Assembly (NCBI GenBank): GCA_028767165.1
Contig: JARACJ010000003.1
Location: forward strand, 420,897 to 484,896
Source of the DNA: Proteobacteria bacterium DTSAM18
Lineage (GTDB): Bacteria; Myxococcota_A; UBA796; GCA-2862545
Length of the DNA: 64,000 nt
Direction of reading: 5' to 3'
In this document: positions 1 through 9,900 of the stretch, one piece after another
Layout of the letters: each line of letters begins with the position of its first letter
How positions within the stretch are numbered: the stretch's first letter is position 1
The notes under the pieces: generated by a model
Database searches by the model: none
What the model was told of the DNA's origin: nothing
What the model saw: the letters and a program-made list of their open reading frames with translations, nothing else
Program-made: the position numbers and the translations under genes

Positions 1-41
1 GCCCGACAGACGCTCTCCCCCCTCGCATGGAATCCCGCCGG

Positions 42-87
42 CTCGATGCATCGTACGGGCGCTGCTTGCTGCGCCCGACCCCGTTGC
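42..87 (-). repeat. Hairpin repeat family A, copy 1
   Basis: The unit has the core GGGCGC, an 8-base loop, then GCGCCC, followed on the plus strand by GACCCCGTTG. Its relatives sit at 1072-1229, 6856-6958 and 12745-12783, immediately 3' of minus-strand FG-GAP genes. This copy lies further from any gene. The strand is given by analogy with the others. Confidence 0.7.
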
Positions 88-135
88 CGCTGGTGGGGGT
101 CGGACCGCAACCTGTGACACCTCGACCGCATCGTC

Positions 136-215
136 GGGTCGCACGGCCGCCAGACGGGGCCTCGAAGCCCTCGCAGGGTCGCACGGCCCCCAGCCGGGGC
201 CTCGAAGCTCTCGCC
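136..215. repeat. 40-bp tandem repeat, two units
   Basis: Positions 136-175 and 176-215 are near-identical units, each containing GGGTCGCACGGCC and GGGGCCTCGAAGC. The second phrase recurs near 63472 and 63661 at the other end of the window. Confidence 0.7.
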
Positions 216-234
216 GGGGCGGCGGGACGTCCGG

Positions 235-322
235 CGCTCCCGGCGGGATTGTCGGGAACGACCGGGTTTGGACCTGTCACGGAAGCACGGACCGGGAGCG
301 AAGGGTGTACGGTCCTGCACCC
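235..322. repeat. 88-bp direct repeat, copy 1
   Basis: By eye this is identical over 88 bases to 646-733, 411 bp downstream. It contains no gene. Perfect identity suggests recent duplication or gene conversion. Confidence 0.85.
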
Positions 323-413
323 GGCGCGATTCCCGCCTCCCGCCTCCGCGCCGGCGTCCCTTGTGCTCGAGCCGGCCCCGGATGGCGGCCTCGTTCCGGA
401 AGCCCCCCTCCAC

Positions 414-452
414 AGCGAATGCAATTCCAGAGCCCTTCTTCAGCCACACGCC
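414..452. repeat. 39-bp inverted repeat, left arm
   Basis: The reverse complement of this arm matches 875-913 with about five mismatches. The two arms bracket most of the other repeats here. Confidence 0.6.
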
Positions 453-492
453 CGAGGCCAGCTACGTCTCGGTGCCGCTGGAACGAGGAGCA

Positions 493-536
493 AGGGAGAG
501 ACCGACCTTCCGGTCGGCCCGACCGAAGCGACGAAG
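493..536. repeat. 44-bp inverted repeat, left arm
   Basis: The reverse complement matches 778-821 with only a few mismatches. The arm contains its own short palindromes around GGTCGG/CCGACC. Confidence 0.7.
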
Positions 537-645
537 CGCCAGCGGTGCCGGGGCGCTGCTGGCCGTTTATTCTTCCAACTCCGCGCCAGCGTGCCTTGAG
601 CTCGAGCCGGCCCCGGATGGAGGCCTCGGGAATGTACATGGTGGA

Positions 646-733
646 CGCTCCCGGCGGGATTGTCGGGAACGACCGGGTTTGGACCTGTCACGGAAGCACG
701 GACCGGGAGCGAAGGGTGTACGGTCCTGCACCC
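646..733. repeat. 88-bp direct repeat, copy 2
   Basis: Second copy of 235-322, identical by eye. Confidence 0.85.
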
Positions 734-777
734 TGCTTGACGGGTAGGCCGGCTGCGACGCCCCGGCAGACCCTGTT

Positions 778-821
778 CTTCGTCGCTTCGGTCGGTCCGA
801 CCGAAAGGTCGGCCTCTCCCT
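778..821. repeat. 44-bp inverted repeat, right arm
   Basis: Partner of 493-536. The phrase TCGCTTCGGTCGG also appears at 63524 and 63864. Confidence 0.7.
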
Positions 822-874
822 AACTCCTCTCTCTAAGTCCTCGCCCAGGACCCACCGGGACGCCACATCCTCGC

Positions 875-913
875 GGCGTGTGGCTGAAGGGGCGCTCTGG
901 GATTGCTTTCGCT
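875..913. repeat. 39-bp inverted repeat, right arm
   Basis: Partner of 414-452, imperfect. Confidence 0.6.
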
Positions 914-978
914 GTTGCGACGGCCCTGGAACATGCTCTGGTCCCCTCTGGGCGTCTTCAACGAAGGGGCGTCTTCGG

Positions 979-1012
979 TCGACACGTACGGGCGCCCCTT
1001 GGGGCGCCGGGG
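979..1012. repeat. Palindromic repeat family B, copy 1
   Basis: A GTCGACACGTACG lead-in is followed by a near-palindrome of GGCGCCCC and GGGGCGCC around a central TT. The same unit recurs in both orientations at 63568-63664 and 63909-64000. Confidence 0.75.
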
Positions 1013-1071
1013 ACTCGAGTCCCCGGGGAGTTCCTTTGGGCGCGCCTCGCTCCACGTCGGTCTCCCTTCGG

Positions 1072-1229
1072 ACATCGAATCGTACGGGCGCTGCTTGCCC
1101 CGCCCGACCCCGTTGGCGTCCCGTCGCCTCGATGAATCATACGGGCGCTGCTTGCCGCGCCCGACCCCGTTGCCTTCGCTTGGGGCGATGTAGCGTAGGG
1201 GCGCTGCTTGCTGCGCCCGACTCCGTCAC
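1072..1229 (-). repeat. Three hairpin repeats (family A) behind an FG-GAP gene
   Basis: Copies lie at about 1072-1115, 1129-1173 and 1183-1229, the last running into the stop codon of the FG-GAP gene that ends at 1226. Each forms a GGGCG(C)/(G)CGCCC stem. On the minus strand they follow the gene directly, so they may act as 3'-end hairpins or weak terminators. There is no U-tract, so this role is inference. Confidence 0.65.
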
Positions 1230-4200
1230 CGCCTCCTACGCCGCACACCGATCAACATCAACCCAACGCCAAGCCCCCCGATCGCCCCAGGCACCGTCGA
1301 GCACCCGGCCGAGCTTCCCGCTCCCCTCACCTTCAGCCGCTGGGGCTCCGCCCAGGACCCCATCTTGCCCGTGGCATCCTCCGCACGGGCGGACCACCAC
1401 AGGGTCCGGTGCTGCAAGGGCAGCTCGAGTGAGGCCTCCAGCTCCGCCGCGTTTCCGTCGAGCCATTGCTCGACGATGGGTACGTCGGGTACGGCCGACG
1501 GGAACAGGGCCACCTGGACCTGGACCGGATCGCCGTCCGGGTCTACCGGCGTCTGGACCCGGAAGGCCACCTCGCCCCTGTCCACGCGTACCCGGCCGTT
1601 TGGCGCGGGATCCAGCAGGAGGGGCGCCTCGGGCGGCAGATCGGGCCCCCCCACGCGCACGCGCACCATGTGCCTGCGACTCCGCATGCCCGATGCGTCG
1701 ATGGCCTGGGCCCGAAGGTACCAGTGGGTCCGCTCGGCGAGGGAGACACCGTGGTCCCCGAGATCGATCAAGACGGTCGACGGGGGGTGTACCAACGGCT
1801 CCACGAAGACCTCGAACAGGCCGCCATCGGAAAAGGACTCCGACGTGTCGAACTGCAGCAGGTGCGCCACGGGCTGCCCCTCGGGATCGACGCCAGCCTG
1901 CAGCTCTACGACGAACGACGTGTCGAGCCACTCCGCCCCGTGCGCCGGACCGAGGATCACCGGCGCCTCGGGGGACTGGTTGACCTCGCTGAACGTGATG
2001 GACTGCGTCGCGGACCAGTCCGACGCCGTGCCGTGGTGGTCCACTGCACGGACCCGCCAGCCCACCCTGTCATCTTCTCCTTCGGGCTGGGGTGCCTCCG
2101 CGGCGACGAGCGGCCCATCCGATGCAGGCACGATCCAGTCGAGCTGCCAGGCGCCGTCGTCTGCCCAGGCCTGCACTTCGTAGTGCACGGGGTCGGCTTC
2201 GGGATCCTCCGAAGCGGTCCACTGCAGGGTGACCTCGTCGAAGGGGACCACCTCGCCCGACAGGGGGTACACGGCCACGGGCACCCCAGGGGGCTCCTCC
2301 ACGCTGCTGATCCGCAAGGCGTGGGGCTCGCTCCAGGGAGACGCCACGTGGTCGTCCACCGCCCGCGCCGACCAGTACACCAGGGCGTTCTCCTCCAGAT
2401 CGGTCGGGACCGTCCAGGACGTGTCCTCCAACCCGTCCTCCTCCGTCTCGGCCTGGGAGAGCTGGGGAGTTCGCGCGACCCGGACATGGTAGGTGACCTC
2501 CAGCCCAAGCGGGTGTTCGCCCCCCTGCCAGTACAGCGTCGGTGCCAGGTCGACCGTCTGCGCCCCATCCGAAGGGCTCACCAGCACGGGTGTCGGCGGC
2601 CCCTCGTACACCGTGGGATCGGTCCCGGCGGCATACTCCTCTGCGTGGGTTCGGCCATCGCCATCGAGATCGACCGCGCCATCATCCGTGGTGACGTCGA
2701 GGCCATGGAGCTCCTCCCACACGTCGGGAAGGCCATCCTCGTCGTCATCGCGCAGGGTCACCTCCACATCCCACGTCAGGGTCATGACCGTCTCATCGTC
2801 GACCCGGGCTTCCACCTCGAAGGGTTGATCGGCGCCACCCGCATCCTGGAACGAAGGTGTCCAGACGATCTGTCCCGAGTCGGCATCCAACGTGGCACCC
2901 TCGGGCCCTTCGACCAGGGCATAGTCGGGCACCGAGCCGTCCAGGAACACGGCCCGCACCCATGTGACATAGGGCAACCCCGCTTCGGTCTGCGTGTCCT
3001 GCTCGCCGATCCATGCGGAGTCGCCGTCGAGCACGTGCACCATGGTGGTGTGTTCCGCACTGACGTCGTCCCCATCGGACGCGGACGCGGTGACGGCATG
3101 GCTACCCGCGGTGGACCACTGCAGGCTCGCCTGGGTGCCGCTGGCCGTGCCCGTGCCCCCTCCTTCGTCCCACGTCCAGACCAGATCGTCGGCGAGGTAT
3201 GACGAGGCATTCGATCGGACCTCCACCGCCACGGCCTCGTCCACCGCCACCACCAGGTCGTCCTCACCGATGACCAGGAACGTGGGTGAACCCGACATGC
3301 CGAAGCTGCCGCCGTACCAGACCCACGCACCTGCCCGATGCAGCACGTCTTCCTCCGTCGTACCCGGCCGGCCCAGGAAGTTGACGACGATGTCGTCGTG
3401 GCCATCGCCGTCCACGTCACCAGCCCCGGCCACCGCGTTGCGGGCATCATAGGGTGCCAGCCAGCCAGGTGCCTGCCACCAGGGTGACGCTTCCAGGCCG
3501 ACGCCATCGGTGCGGAAGAGGTAGACCCGGGACGTGCCGGGATGGGTCGAAGGCGCGGTAGCGACGAGATCGGGATGCCCATCCCCGTCCACGTCGCCCG
3601 CCGGCTCGAGCGCCCTGCCGAGCCCACGCGCTCCGTCGACCCACACCTCCGCATCGGCCACCGCATCCATGGGATCGCCGCCGAGAAACAGCTGCAACCG
3701 ACCGGTGGGGACGCCTGCCTCTTCGTGCGCCGGAGAGGCCACGACGACATCGTCGTAGCCATCGCCATCCACGTCGCCGATCCCGATGGCGTCCTCGCCG
3801 AGCCGTTCTCCCGCCGTGTCGCCGGCGAGGGTCACCAGCGCCGCTCCCTGCAATCCGTCCTCATCGCCTCCGAAGATGCGGCAGCGCCCCTTGAACGCGT
3901 CGTGACCGGCCTCGCAGATGAGCACGTCCGGATAGCCGTCACCATCGACGTCCCCGGCGGCCGCCGCGTGGGAGATGTAGCCACCTCCGACGCCCGTCAG
4001 GCTGATGGTCGCTGCTGGGGCGTCCTCGAGACCATCGGCGGAGCCGAGGTACAGATCCGCGCCTGCCACGACGTCGTCGTACCCATCGGCGTTGACGTCA
4101 CCGACCGCGTCCAGGCCACCATCGCTCTCGTCGAGGTACACCTCGTCCTGGGTCTCAGCGCTGGACCGGGTGTCGTTCCCCAGCAGGTAGCCGGCGCCCG

Positions 4201-6670
4201 AGCCATTGCCGAACAGGAGATCCCCAAGGCCATCGCCGTTCAGATCGCCCGCAGCCCGAAGGAACGCGCCCCACCCGTACGCATCGGGGTAGGACACGGT
4301 GGGTCCCACGTCCCAGCGCCCCACGCCTCCGTAGCGGACTTCGATCTCGGAGAGGCCTTCGTACGTGTAGGCATGTCCGGAGTAGTCCCAGCCCGCGAAT
4401 GCCAGGTCGTCGAGGCCATCTCCATCGAGATCGCCCACCCCGGCGACGGAGGCGACGGGCCACGTCGTCGGGCCCGCGATGTCCACGACCTCGTCACAGC
4501 AGGCTGCGTCGTATTGGTCGGACACGAGCCTGGGGCGCGAGACAAGCAGGTGGGGCACCTCGACGTCGGTACCTTGCAGCTCCTCGACATCGAACAGCCT
4601 CCCCATCCTGCCGCCGGCGAGCAGGTGGCTGCCCCCATCGCCGAACACGTCCCCGACGAGTGCCAGGGACGCGCCCAGGTTGCCTTCCGTGCGGTCACCC
4701 TCCACGATCCAGTCGGGCTGCGAGCCGACACCCCCCGAGCCGCCCAGGAACACGTGAAGCCGCCCCTCGTCGTCGTGCCCGTTGTCGAACGCGGGCGCGC
4801 CGACCACGAGATCGTCGTATCCGTCGGCGTTCGCGTCGCCCAGGCCGGACAGGCCCCAGCCGAACCTCGGACCCGTCCCCTTGCCGCGGGGCTCGATACC
4901 GTGGGACTTCAACTGCCGACCCTGCACGAGCTCGCCGCTCGAGCTGCCTTCGAACACGACGACGCGCAGCTCCTCGGAGTCGGGGTGGCCCGTGCTGGTG
5001 TGCTCCTGTGGGTCCTGGTACTGCCGGGTCACCACGACATCGTCGTATCCGTCTGCATCGAGATCACCGGCCGCCGCCAGGTTCTCCCCGAGGCGGTAGT
5101 ACCAGTCCGTCGACTCGATCTCCTGGCTCGCCGTCGCCTCGATGCCCGTGGCACTGCCCAGGAACAGATGGAGGCGTCCGCCACCATCGTAGACATCGTC
5201 GGTGGTGTCGTAGGACACGTTCCACCCGGTGTCCCCATCCGACACCAACGCATACCGGAAGCTGGTCGCCCAGGGCTCGCCGATCAGGATGTCGTCGTGA
5301 CCATCCCCGTCCACGTCTCCGGCGACGATGAGCGAATGGCCGAAGCCTCCCGTGGTGCCGCCTGCACCCGCGCCCGAAGCACCTTCCCAGCTCTGGTGCG
5401 GCGTGCTGGCGACCCCCGTGGCGTCACCGAGGTACAGGTGCGCCCGGCCCGGATCCGATCCAGGTGCGCCCGCGAGCAGATCGTCGTGGCCATCGCCGTC
5501 GACATCACCCGCCATCGCCAGCGCCTGCCCGAGGCTGCGATCATCGGACGCGCCAGAGATGGACGCGCTGGGCGTCGAAGGCAAGCCGGTGCTGCTGCCG
5601 AGGTAGACATGGATCCCCCCGCGGACCGAGCCTCCGACCGAGGTCTCGGGCGCTCCGACCACCAGATCGTCGTACCCGTCCGCGTCGAAGTCTCCGCCCC
5701 CGGCCATGGCCAGACCGTAGAACGAATCCGACGCCTGGGAGGCGAGCTCCGCGTCCGCTGTCGAGGACAAGCCGTCTTCGCTGCCATGGAAGACGTACAC
5801 GATGCCGTCGTCCCAGTCGTAGGTGGGCAGGCTCACGGCGGCGTCGGCATATCCATCGCCGTTCACATCCCCGATGCCGGCCACATGGTGGTCGTACCCG
5901 GTGGAGGAGACGACCGGGAGCCCACCCTCTTCCTCGGCGTCCCAGGACCACGACGGCGCCGTCCAGGTCGGGTCCACATGCACGGGCCAGGCAGCCTGCG
6001 CCACGTCGACCGACAGCACGAAGCCCGAAGCGGTGGCTTCGGCCTCGAGGGACAGGGAACGACCGGACACGTCCCACGCCGCCAGGTCCCGACCCAGCCA
6101 TTCATCCTCGCCGCGTTGGAGCAGGATGCCGCCTGACGTGACCGTTGCACGGGCCCCCTCGACCTCGACCTCGACCCGCAGGACGTCCCCTTCGACCGGC
6201 GTGGTGAAGGTCCACCCCTGGCGCAGGCCCCCTTCCGCGGCATCCCACCATGCGGTGCCGCCGGCAAACGTGTGCTCGGCGCGCCGCAGGCACCGGCCCA
6301 TGACGTCGTGACGCGGCTCCGGTCCGCAGCCCCCGACTTCAGGCGTCGTGGCACCGCTGTCGACGCCCACCGTGCGCATGCGCGGGCCAGGCCGGTTCCC
6401 AGTGTCGGGATGCATCGCCTCGAGCTGCGCCCAACCCTGGGCATCCCACAGGAGCTGCAGCTGCTGTCCACCGTGGCGGATCCGCACCTCTCCCCCCAGC
6501 TGTCGGGGTTGTCGCGCCGCGAGGACGGCACCTTCCAGCACCTGAGCCATCCAGCCCCCGGCCTCCACGCCGTCGCCCGGCCCTTCGTGCAACGCCGGCG
6601 AGGTGGTCGCTTCGCACCCGGCAAGCGCGGCGAACAGCAGGGCGGAGATGGCGCGGGGTCGATGGCTCAT
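1226..6670 (-). CDS. FG-GAP double-propeller / FN3 surface lipoprotein with Cys-Arg C-terminal tail (paralogue 1)
   Basis: 1814 aa. The start is supported by GGGAGGA just upstream. Residues 1-19 are a lipoprotein signal with lipobox LAGC (Cys19), the only one of the five paralogues with one. The N-domain (to about 235) holds a Cys pair near 115-130, a TAWWD...GLRQGWT motif and ends AWPVHVDPTW. Then come 14 FG-GAP units (consensus GDVDGDGYDDL): seven at about 258-690 with unit 7 degenerate (GDVFGDGGSHL), a linker with vicinal Cys-Cys near 722, and seven more to about 1115. A PKD-like module (1133-1213), an Ig-like module (WTPSF motif near 1270), an acidic calcium-binding-like linker (1308-1353) and several fibronectin III-like modules follow. 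The tail is AGCST, a hydrophobic run and five Arg. Likely an outer-surface or anchored adhesin or binding protein; ligand unknown. Unit 11 carries an extra Cys pair. Confidence 0.9.
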   Translation of the reverse strand: MSHRPRAISALLFAALAGCEATTSPALHEGPGDGVEAGGWMAQVLEGAVLAARQPRQLGGEVRIRHGGQQLQLLWDAQGWAQLEAMHPDTGNRPGPRMRTVGVDSGATTPEVGGCGPEPRHDVMGRCLRRAEHTFAGGTAWWDAAEGGLRQGWTFTTPVEGDVLRVEVEVEGARATVTSGGILLQRGEDEWLGRDLAAWDVSGRSLSLEAEATASGFVLSVDVAQAAWPVHVDPTWTAPSWSWDAEEEGGLPVVSSTGYDHHVAGIGDVNGDGYADAAVSLPTYDWDDGIVYVFHGSEDGLSSTADAELASQASDSFYGLAMAGGGDFDADGYDDLVVGAPETSVGGSVRGGIHVYLGSSTGLPSTPSASISGASDDRSLGQALAMAGDVDGDGHDDLLAGAPGSDPGRAHLYLGDATGVASTPHQSWEGASGAGAGGTTGGFGHSLIVAGDVDGDGHDDILIGEPWATSFRYALVSDGDTGWNVSYDTTDDVYDGGGRLHLFLGSATGIEATASQEIESTDWYYRLGENLAAAGDLDADGYDDVVVTRQYQDPQEHTSTGHPDSEELRVVVFEGSSSGELVQGRQLKSHGIEPRGKGTGPRFGWGLSGLGDANADGYDDLVVGAPAFDNGHDDEGRLHVFLGGSGGVGSQPDWIVEGDRTEGNLGASLALVGDVFGDGGSHLLAGGRMGRLFDVEELQGTDVEVPHLLVSRPRLVSDQYDAACCDEVVDIAGPTTWPVASVAGVGDLDGDGLDDLAFAGWDYSGHAYTYEGLSEIEVRYGGVGRWDVGPTVSYPDAYGWGAFLRAAGDLNGDGLGDLLFGNGSGAGYLLGNDTRSSAETQDEVYLDESDGGLDAVGDVNADGYDDVVAGADLYLGSADGLEDAPAATISLTGVGGGYISHAAAAGDVDGDGYPDVLICEAGHDAFKGRCRIFGGDEDGLQGAALVTLAGDTAGERLGEDAIGIGDVDGDGYDDVVVASPAHEEAGVPTGRLQLFLGGDPMDAVADAEVWVDGARGLGRALEPAGDVDGDGHPDLVATAPSTHPGTSRVYLFRTDGVGLEASPWWQAPGWLAPYDARNAVAGAGDVDGDGHDDIVVNFLGRPGTTEEDVLHRAGAWVWYGGSFGMSGSPTFLVIGEDDLVVAVDEAVAVEVRSNASSYLADDLVWTWDEGGGTGTASGTQASLQWSTAGSHAVTASASDGDDVSAEHTTMVHVLDGDSAWIGEQDTQTEAGLPYVTWVRAVFLDGSVPDYALVEGPEGATLDADSGQIVWTPSFQDAGGADQPFEVEARVDDETVMTLTWDVEVTLRDDDEDGLPDVWEELHGLDVTTDDGAVDLDGDGRTHAEEYAAGTDPTVYEGPPTPVLVSPSDGAQTVDLAPTLYWQGGEHPLGLEVTYHVRVARTPQLSQAETEEDGLEDTSWTVPTDLEENALVYWSARAVDDHVASPWSEPHALRISSVEEPPGVPVAVYPLSGEVVPFDEVTLQWTASEDPEADPVHYEVQAWADDGAWQLDWIVPASDGPLVAAEAPQPEGEDDRVGWRVRAVDHHGTASDWSATQSITFSEVNQSPEAPVILGPAHGAEWLDTSFVVELQAGVDPEGQPVAHLLQFDTSESFSDGGLFEVFVEPLVHPPSTVLIDLGDHGVSLAERTHWYLRAQAIDASGMRSRRHMVRVRVGGPDLPPEAPLLLDPAPNGRVRVDRGEVAFRVQTPVDPDGDPVQVQVALFPSAVPDVPIVEQWLDGNAAELEASLELPLQHRTLWWSARAEDATGKMGSWAEPQRLKVRGAGSSAGCSTVPGAIGGLGVGLMLIGVRRRRR

Positions 6671-6693
6671 GGGGTCCTCCCGGAGAGATGATC

Positions 6694-6699
6694 ACGGTA
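6694..6699 (-). promoter_or_regulatory. Putative -10 element TACCGT
   Basis: It lies 24 bases upstream of the start at 6670, inside a GGTACC. TTGCAG sits 18 bases further upstream as a possible -35. The same TACNNT pattern precedes several other genes here. Inferred from position and recurrence. Confidence 0.4.
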
Positions 6700-6855
6700 C
6701 CGAACGGACCAAGGTGTCTGCAATGAAGGTTGCAAATTGCACACATCAGACATGGAAAGCGGCGGCGGAACGCGATCCTTGGGTAGCGCCACCTCCGACA
6801 TCGAAAGTTCTCCCCGCCTCGGTCGGCGAGCGTTCGATGCCGCCGCTCCAGTGGG

Positions 6856-6958
6856 CATCGAATCGTACGGGCGCTGCATGCCGCGCCCGACCCCGTTGGC
6901 TTCCCTTCCGGGCATGGAACCGTAGGGGCGGGCCTTGGTTCGCCCGCACCCCGTCACC
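6856..6958 (-). repeat. Two hairpin repeats (family A) behind an FG-GAP gene
   Basis: Copies at about 6856-6899 and 6912-6958. The second has a changed stem (GGGCG with CGCCC around GGCCTTGGTT) that still pairs, suggesting the structure is kept. They directly follow the stop of the gene ending at 6954. The rest of 6700-6953 shows nothing else recognisable. Confidence 0.65.
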
Positions 6959-9900
6959 GCCGCCTACGCCGCACGCCGACCAGCAACAGCCCAACGCCAA
7001 GCCCCCCGACCGCCCCAGGCACCGTCGAACAGCCAGCCGCAATCCCCGCCCCGTTCACCTCGAGCGCCACGGGCTCGGCCCAGCCACTCTCCTTGCCCGT
7101 CGCGTCGACCGCCTGGGCGCTCGCGTACAGCGTGCGGAAGCCCTTCGGAATCTCGGCCGTGACGTCGACGGTGCCCTCACCGGACAGTCCCTCTTCCAGG
7201 ACCACCGCATCGGTGAGCCCGACATCGCTGAACAGGCCGACCGTCACCAGCACCTCGTCGCCGTCGGCATCCTCGGGCACAGACACCGTGAGGGTGACCG
7301 GCTCACGGCGATCCACCGGGGCGTCCGCGCTCGGAGAGAGCCACTCCGGCACCTCCGGCGGAAGGTCCGGGCCGCCCACGCGGAAGCTGGCAGCCTCCCA
7401 GGGACCGGTCAGGCCGCCTTCGTCCGTCGCCTGCACGCGAACGTGCCAGTCCTGCCGGTCGGTCAGCGTGAAGCCGTCGTCCTCGGGGCTCCAGGTGATG
7501 GTGCCGTCCGTGGCCTCGGGCAGCGTGACCGTCCGCAGGTCGGCGCCGTCGAAGGTGACCACGGTGTCGAGCTGCAGGGTGTGGGTCACGCCGAAGCCCT
7601 CCGGATCGACAGCCGCCGCCACCTCGAAGGTGGGACTCACGGGCAGCCAGTCGTCGCCGTCCACCGGTTCCGTCAGAACCAGGCCCTCCGGTGCCAGGTC
7701 GACGAGGCTGTAGACGAAGGTCTGGCGGGAGGTCCAGGTCGAGCTCATGCCGTGCTCGTCGACCGCCCGAACGCGCCACGTGTACCTCGCATCCTCTGCG
7801 AGCATCTCGGAGGGGGTCCAGGTGGCCACAGCCTGCTCGCTGACACCCGCGCTACCCTCCTCCACGATGTTCTCCGACTCGTCGAGCAGGCGCAGCTCAT
7901 AGGTGACGACATCGTCGTCGACATCGGTCGACGTGGCCCACTGGAGAACCGGTGGCTCCGAGGCCATCACCTCCCCGTCCACAGGCCAGATGGGCACCGG
8001 ATCCGTCGGAGGAGACTCCGTGGCATTCAGCCGGAACGAGGAAGGCTCCGACCACGCCGACGCGGCGTGCGCATCGACGGCCCGGGCCCGCCACCAGACC
8101 CAGGCGTCCTCGGACAGGGCCGGGTCCACGGACCAGGACGTGCCCTCGACGTCCTCCACCTCGACGAGCAGCGTGGTCAGGTTCTCGTCGGCATGGATCT
8201 GGACGTCGTACGTCTGCGGCTCACCGAGCGGATGTGCTGCAGGCGTCCACTCGAGGACGGGCGACAGGCTGTCGACCTCGGCACCCGCCGCGGGGGCCGT
8301 GAGGGCCGGTACACCAGGACCCTCGTACACGCCTGGGTCCGTGCCATCCTGGAACTCCTGCAGGTTCGTACGTCCATCGAGATCATCGTCCAGGGCGCCG
8401 TCGTCGATGGTGGTGTCCAGTCCGTGGAGCGTCTCCCAGGTGTCGGCCAGGCCGTCGGCATCCTCATCGGCGAACGCCACCTCGACCAGCCAGGAGGTCC
8501 GCTCCCAGTGATCGCCTCCGTTGCTCACCTCCACTTCGAAGAACACACCTGGGACCGTGATGTCCTCGAAGGACGGCGTCCATGTGATCTCCCCTGTGGT
8601 GGCGTCGATTCCAGCCCCTTCTGGACCGTTCCTCAGGACCGCCTGAAGCTCGGCTTCGCCACCGTAGGTCCAGTCCACATCCGCCTCGTACAGCACGCCT
8701 TCCGTCGCCGTGACCTCTGTCACGGGCTGCATCACGATGGGCAGATCCTTCACCTGGACCCAGTGCCCACGCTCGACGGATCCTCCCAGGTCATCTGCCA
8801 CGGTCACCGTGACCCAGTACCGGCCCGGCGCATCCCAGGTATGGCTCACCGCGGCGCCATCGCTCGAGGTGGTGCCGTCGCCGAAGTCCCATGCATGGTC
8901 CAGCGTCGCCTCATCGTCAGCGATGACCGAAACCTCCAGGTCCAAGGCTTGCCCCTGGACCCCTTCGGTCTCGCCGATGAAGCTCACGACCATTCCCAGC
9001 GCGGGTACCCATGGCGTCAGTCCGGCGCTGGCTCCGTAGTGGACGGCCACCCAGGAGCTGGACCCATATTCGTAGGTCCGCCCGGATCCCATCACCAGCT
9101 CGGGGTACCCATCACCATTGTGATCGCCGCCGCCCGACATGGCGTTCCAGCTTGCGATCGGCAGCGCCCGGGCGCCAGCCCGCCAGTGCGTGCCATCCAC
9201 GAGGCCCGTGGACGAGCCCGACAGCACCACTGCCCTCGTCGAGTTGTGGAAGCCCCCTTCCGGCTGGCCGACCAGCACGTCGTCGTAGCCATCGTTGTCG
9301 ACATCCCCGAGGCCCACGAGCTGGTGGCCGAAGCCCTCGCCGTAGCCGATGGAGTCGAAGGTCTGGTGGACGGTCGTCTCGAACCCCTGGGATGTGCCGA
9401 GCACCACGTGGATGCGACCGGATCCCACATCATGGACATGGCCGGGGGCCCCGATGACGAGGTCGCGATGGCCGTCTCCGTTGATGTCCGCATCTGCAGT
9501 CAGCTCGAAGCCGAATTCCCCACCGTCGACCGTCCCCCACCAGGTCTGGTCCGGGGGCGTCAGGAGATCACCCGTGGACGACCCCAGGTACAGATCCACG
9601 CGGCCAGGCGAGCCGGCCGTGGCCGCCGTCGCACCAGGAGAGCCCACCAGGAGGTCTCCATACCCGTCTCCGTCGACGTCGCCGGCAGCTGCGAACGTGG
9701 TGCCGAAGGTCGCGTTCCCGGCTGCCCCCAGCAGCGTCTCGTGCTCTTCTCCGACCCCGTCGGCCTCCCCGAGGAAGGTGCGGAGCCGCCCCCGTCTGGT
9801 GCCCTGGCCCGCCAACGCGCGCAGGGGAACGTAGGCCGACACCGCCATGTCCTCGTAGCCGTCACCGTTGATGTCCCCGATGGGTCCCGGGCGCCATTCC

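Larger units (their letters stand above)
1..1225. repeat. Gene-free mosaic of intergenic repeats
   Basis: I see no credible gene in this stretch; open frames overlap on both strands and none has a ribosome binding site or recognisable domain. It is built from short repeats: hairpin units at 42-87 and 1072-1229, a 40-bp tandem repeat at 136-215, an 88-bp perfect direct repeat (235-322 and 646-733), inverted pairs (414-452 with 875-913, 493-536 with 778-821), a phrase containing CTCGAGCCGGCCCCGG near 367 and 601, and a palindrome at 990-1010. Related pieces occur at 63.5-64.0 kb, so these look like dispersed elements of this genome rather than one locus-specific structure. Function unknown. Confidence 0.75.

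Noticed and set aside
1..1225. Insertion sequence or transposon remnant at the left edge
   Set aside because: No transposase fragment or target-site duplication could be seen; only short repeats without coding content.
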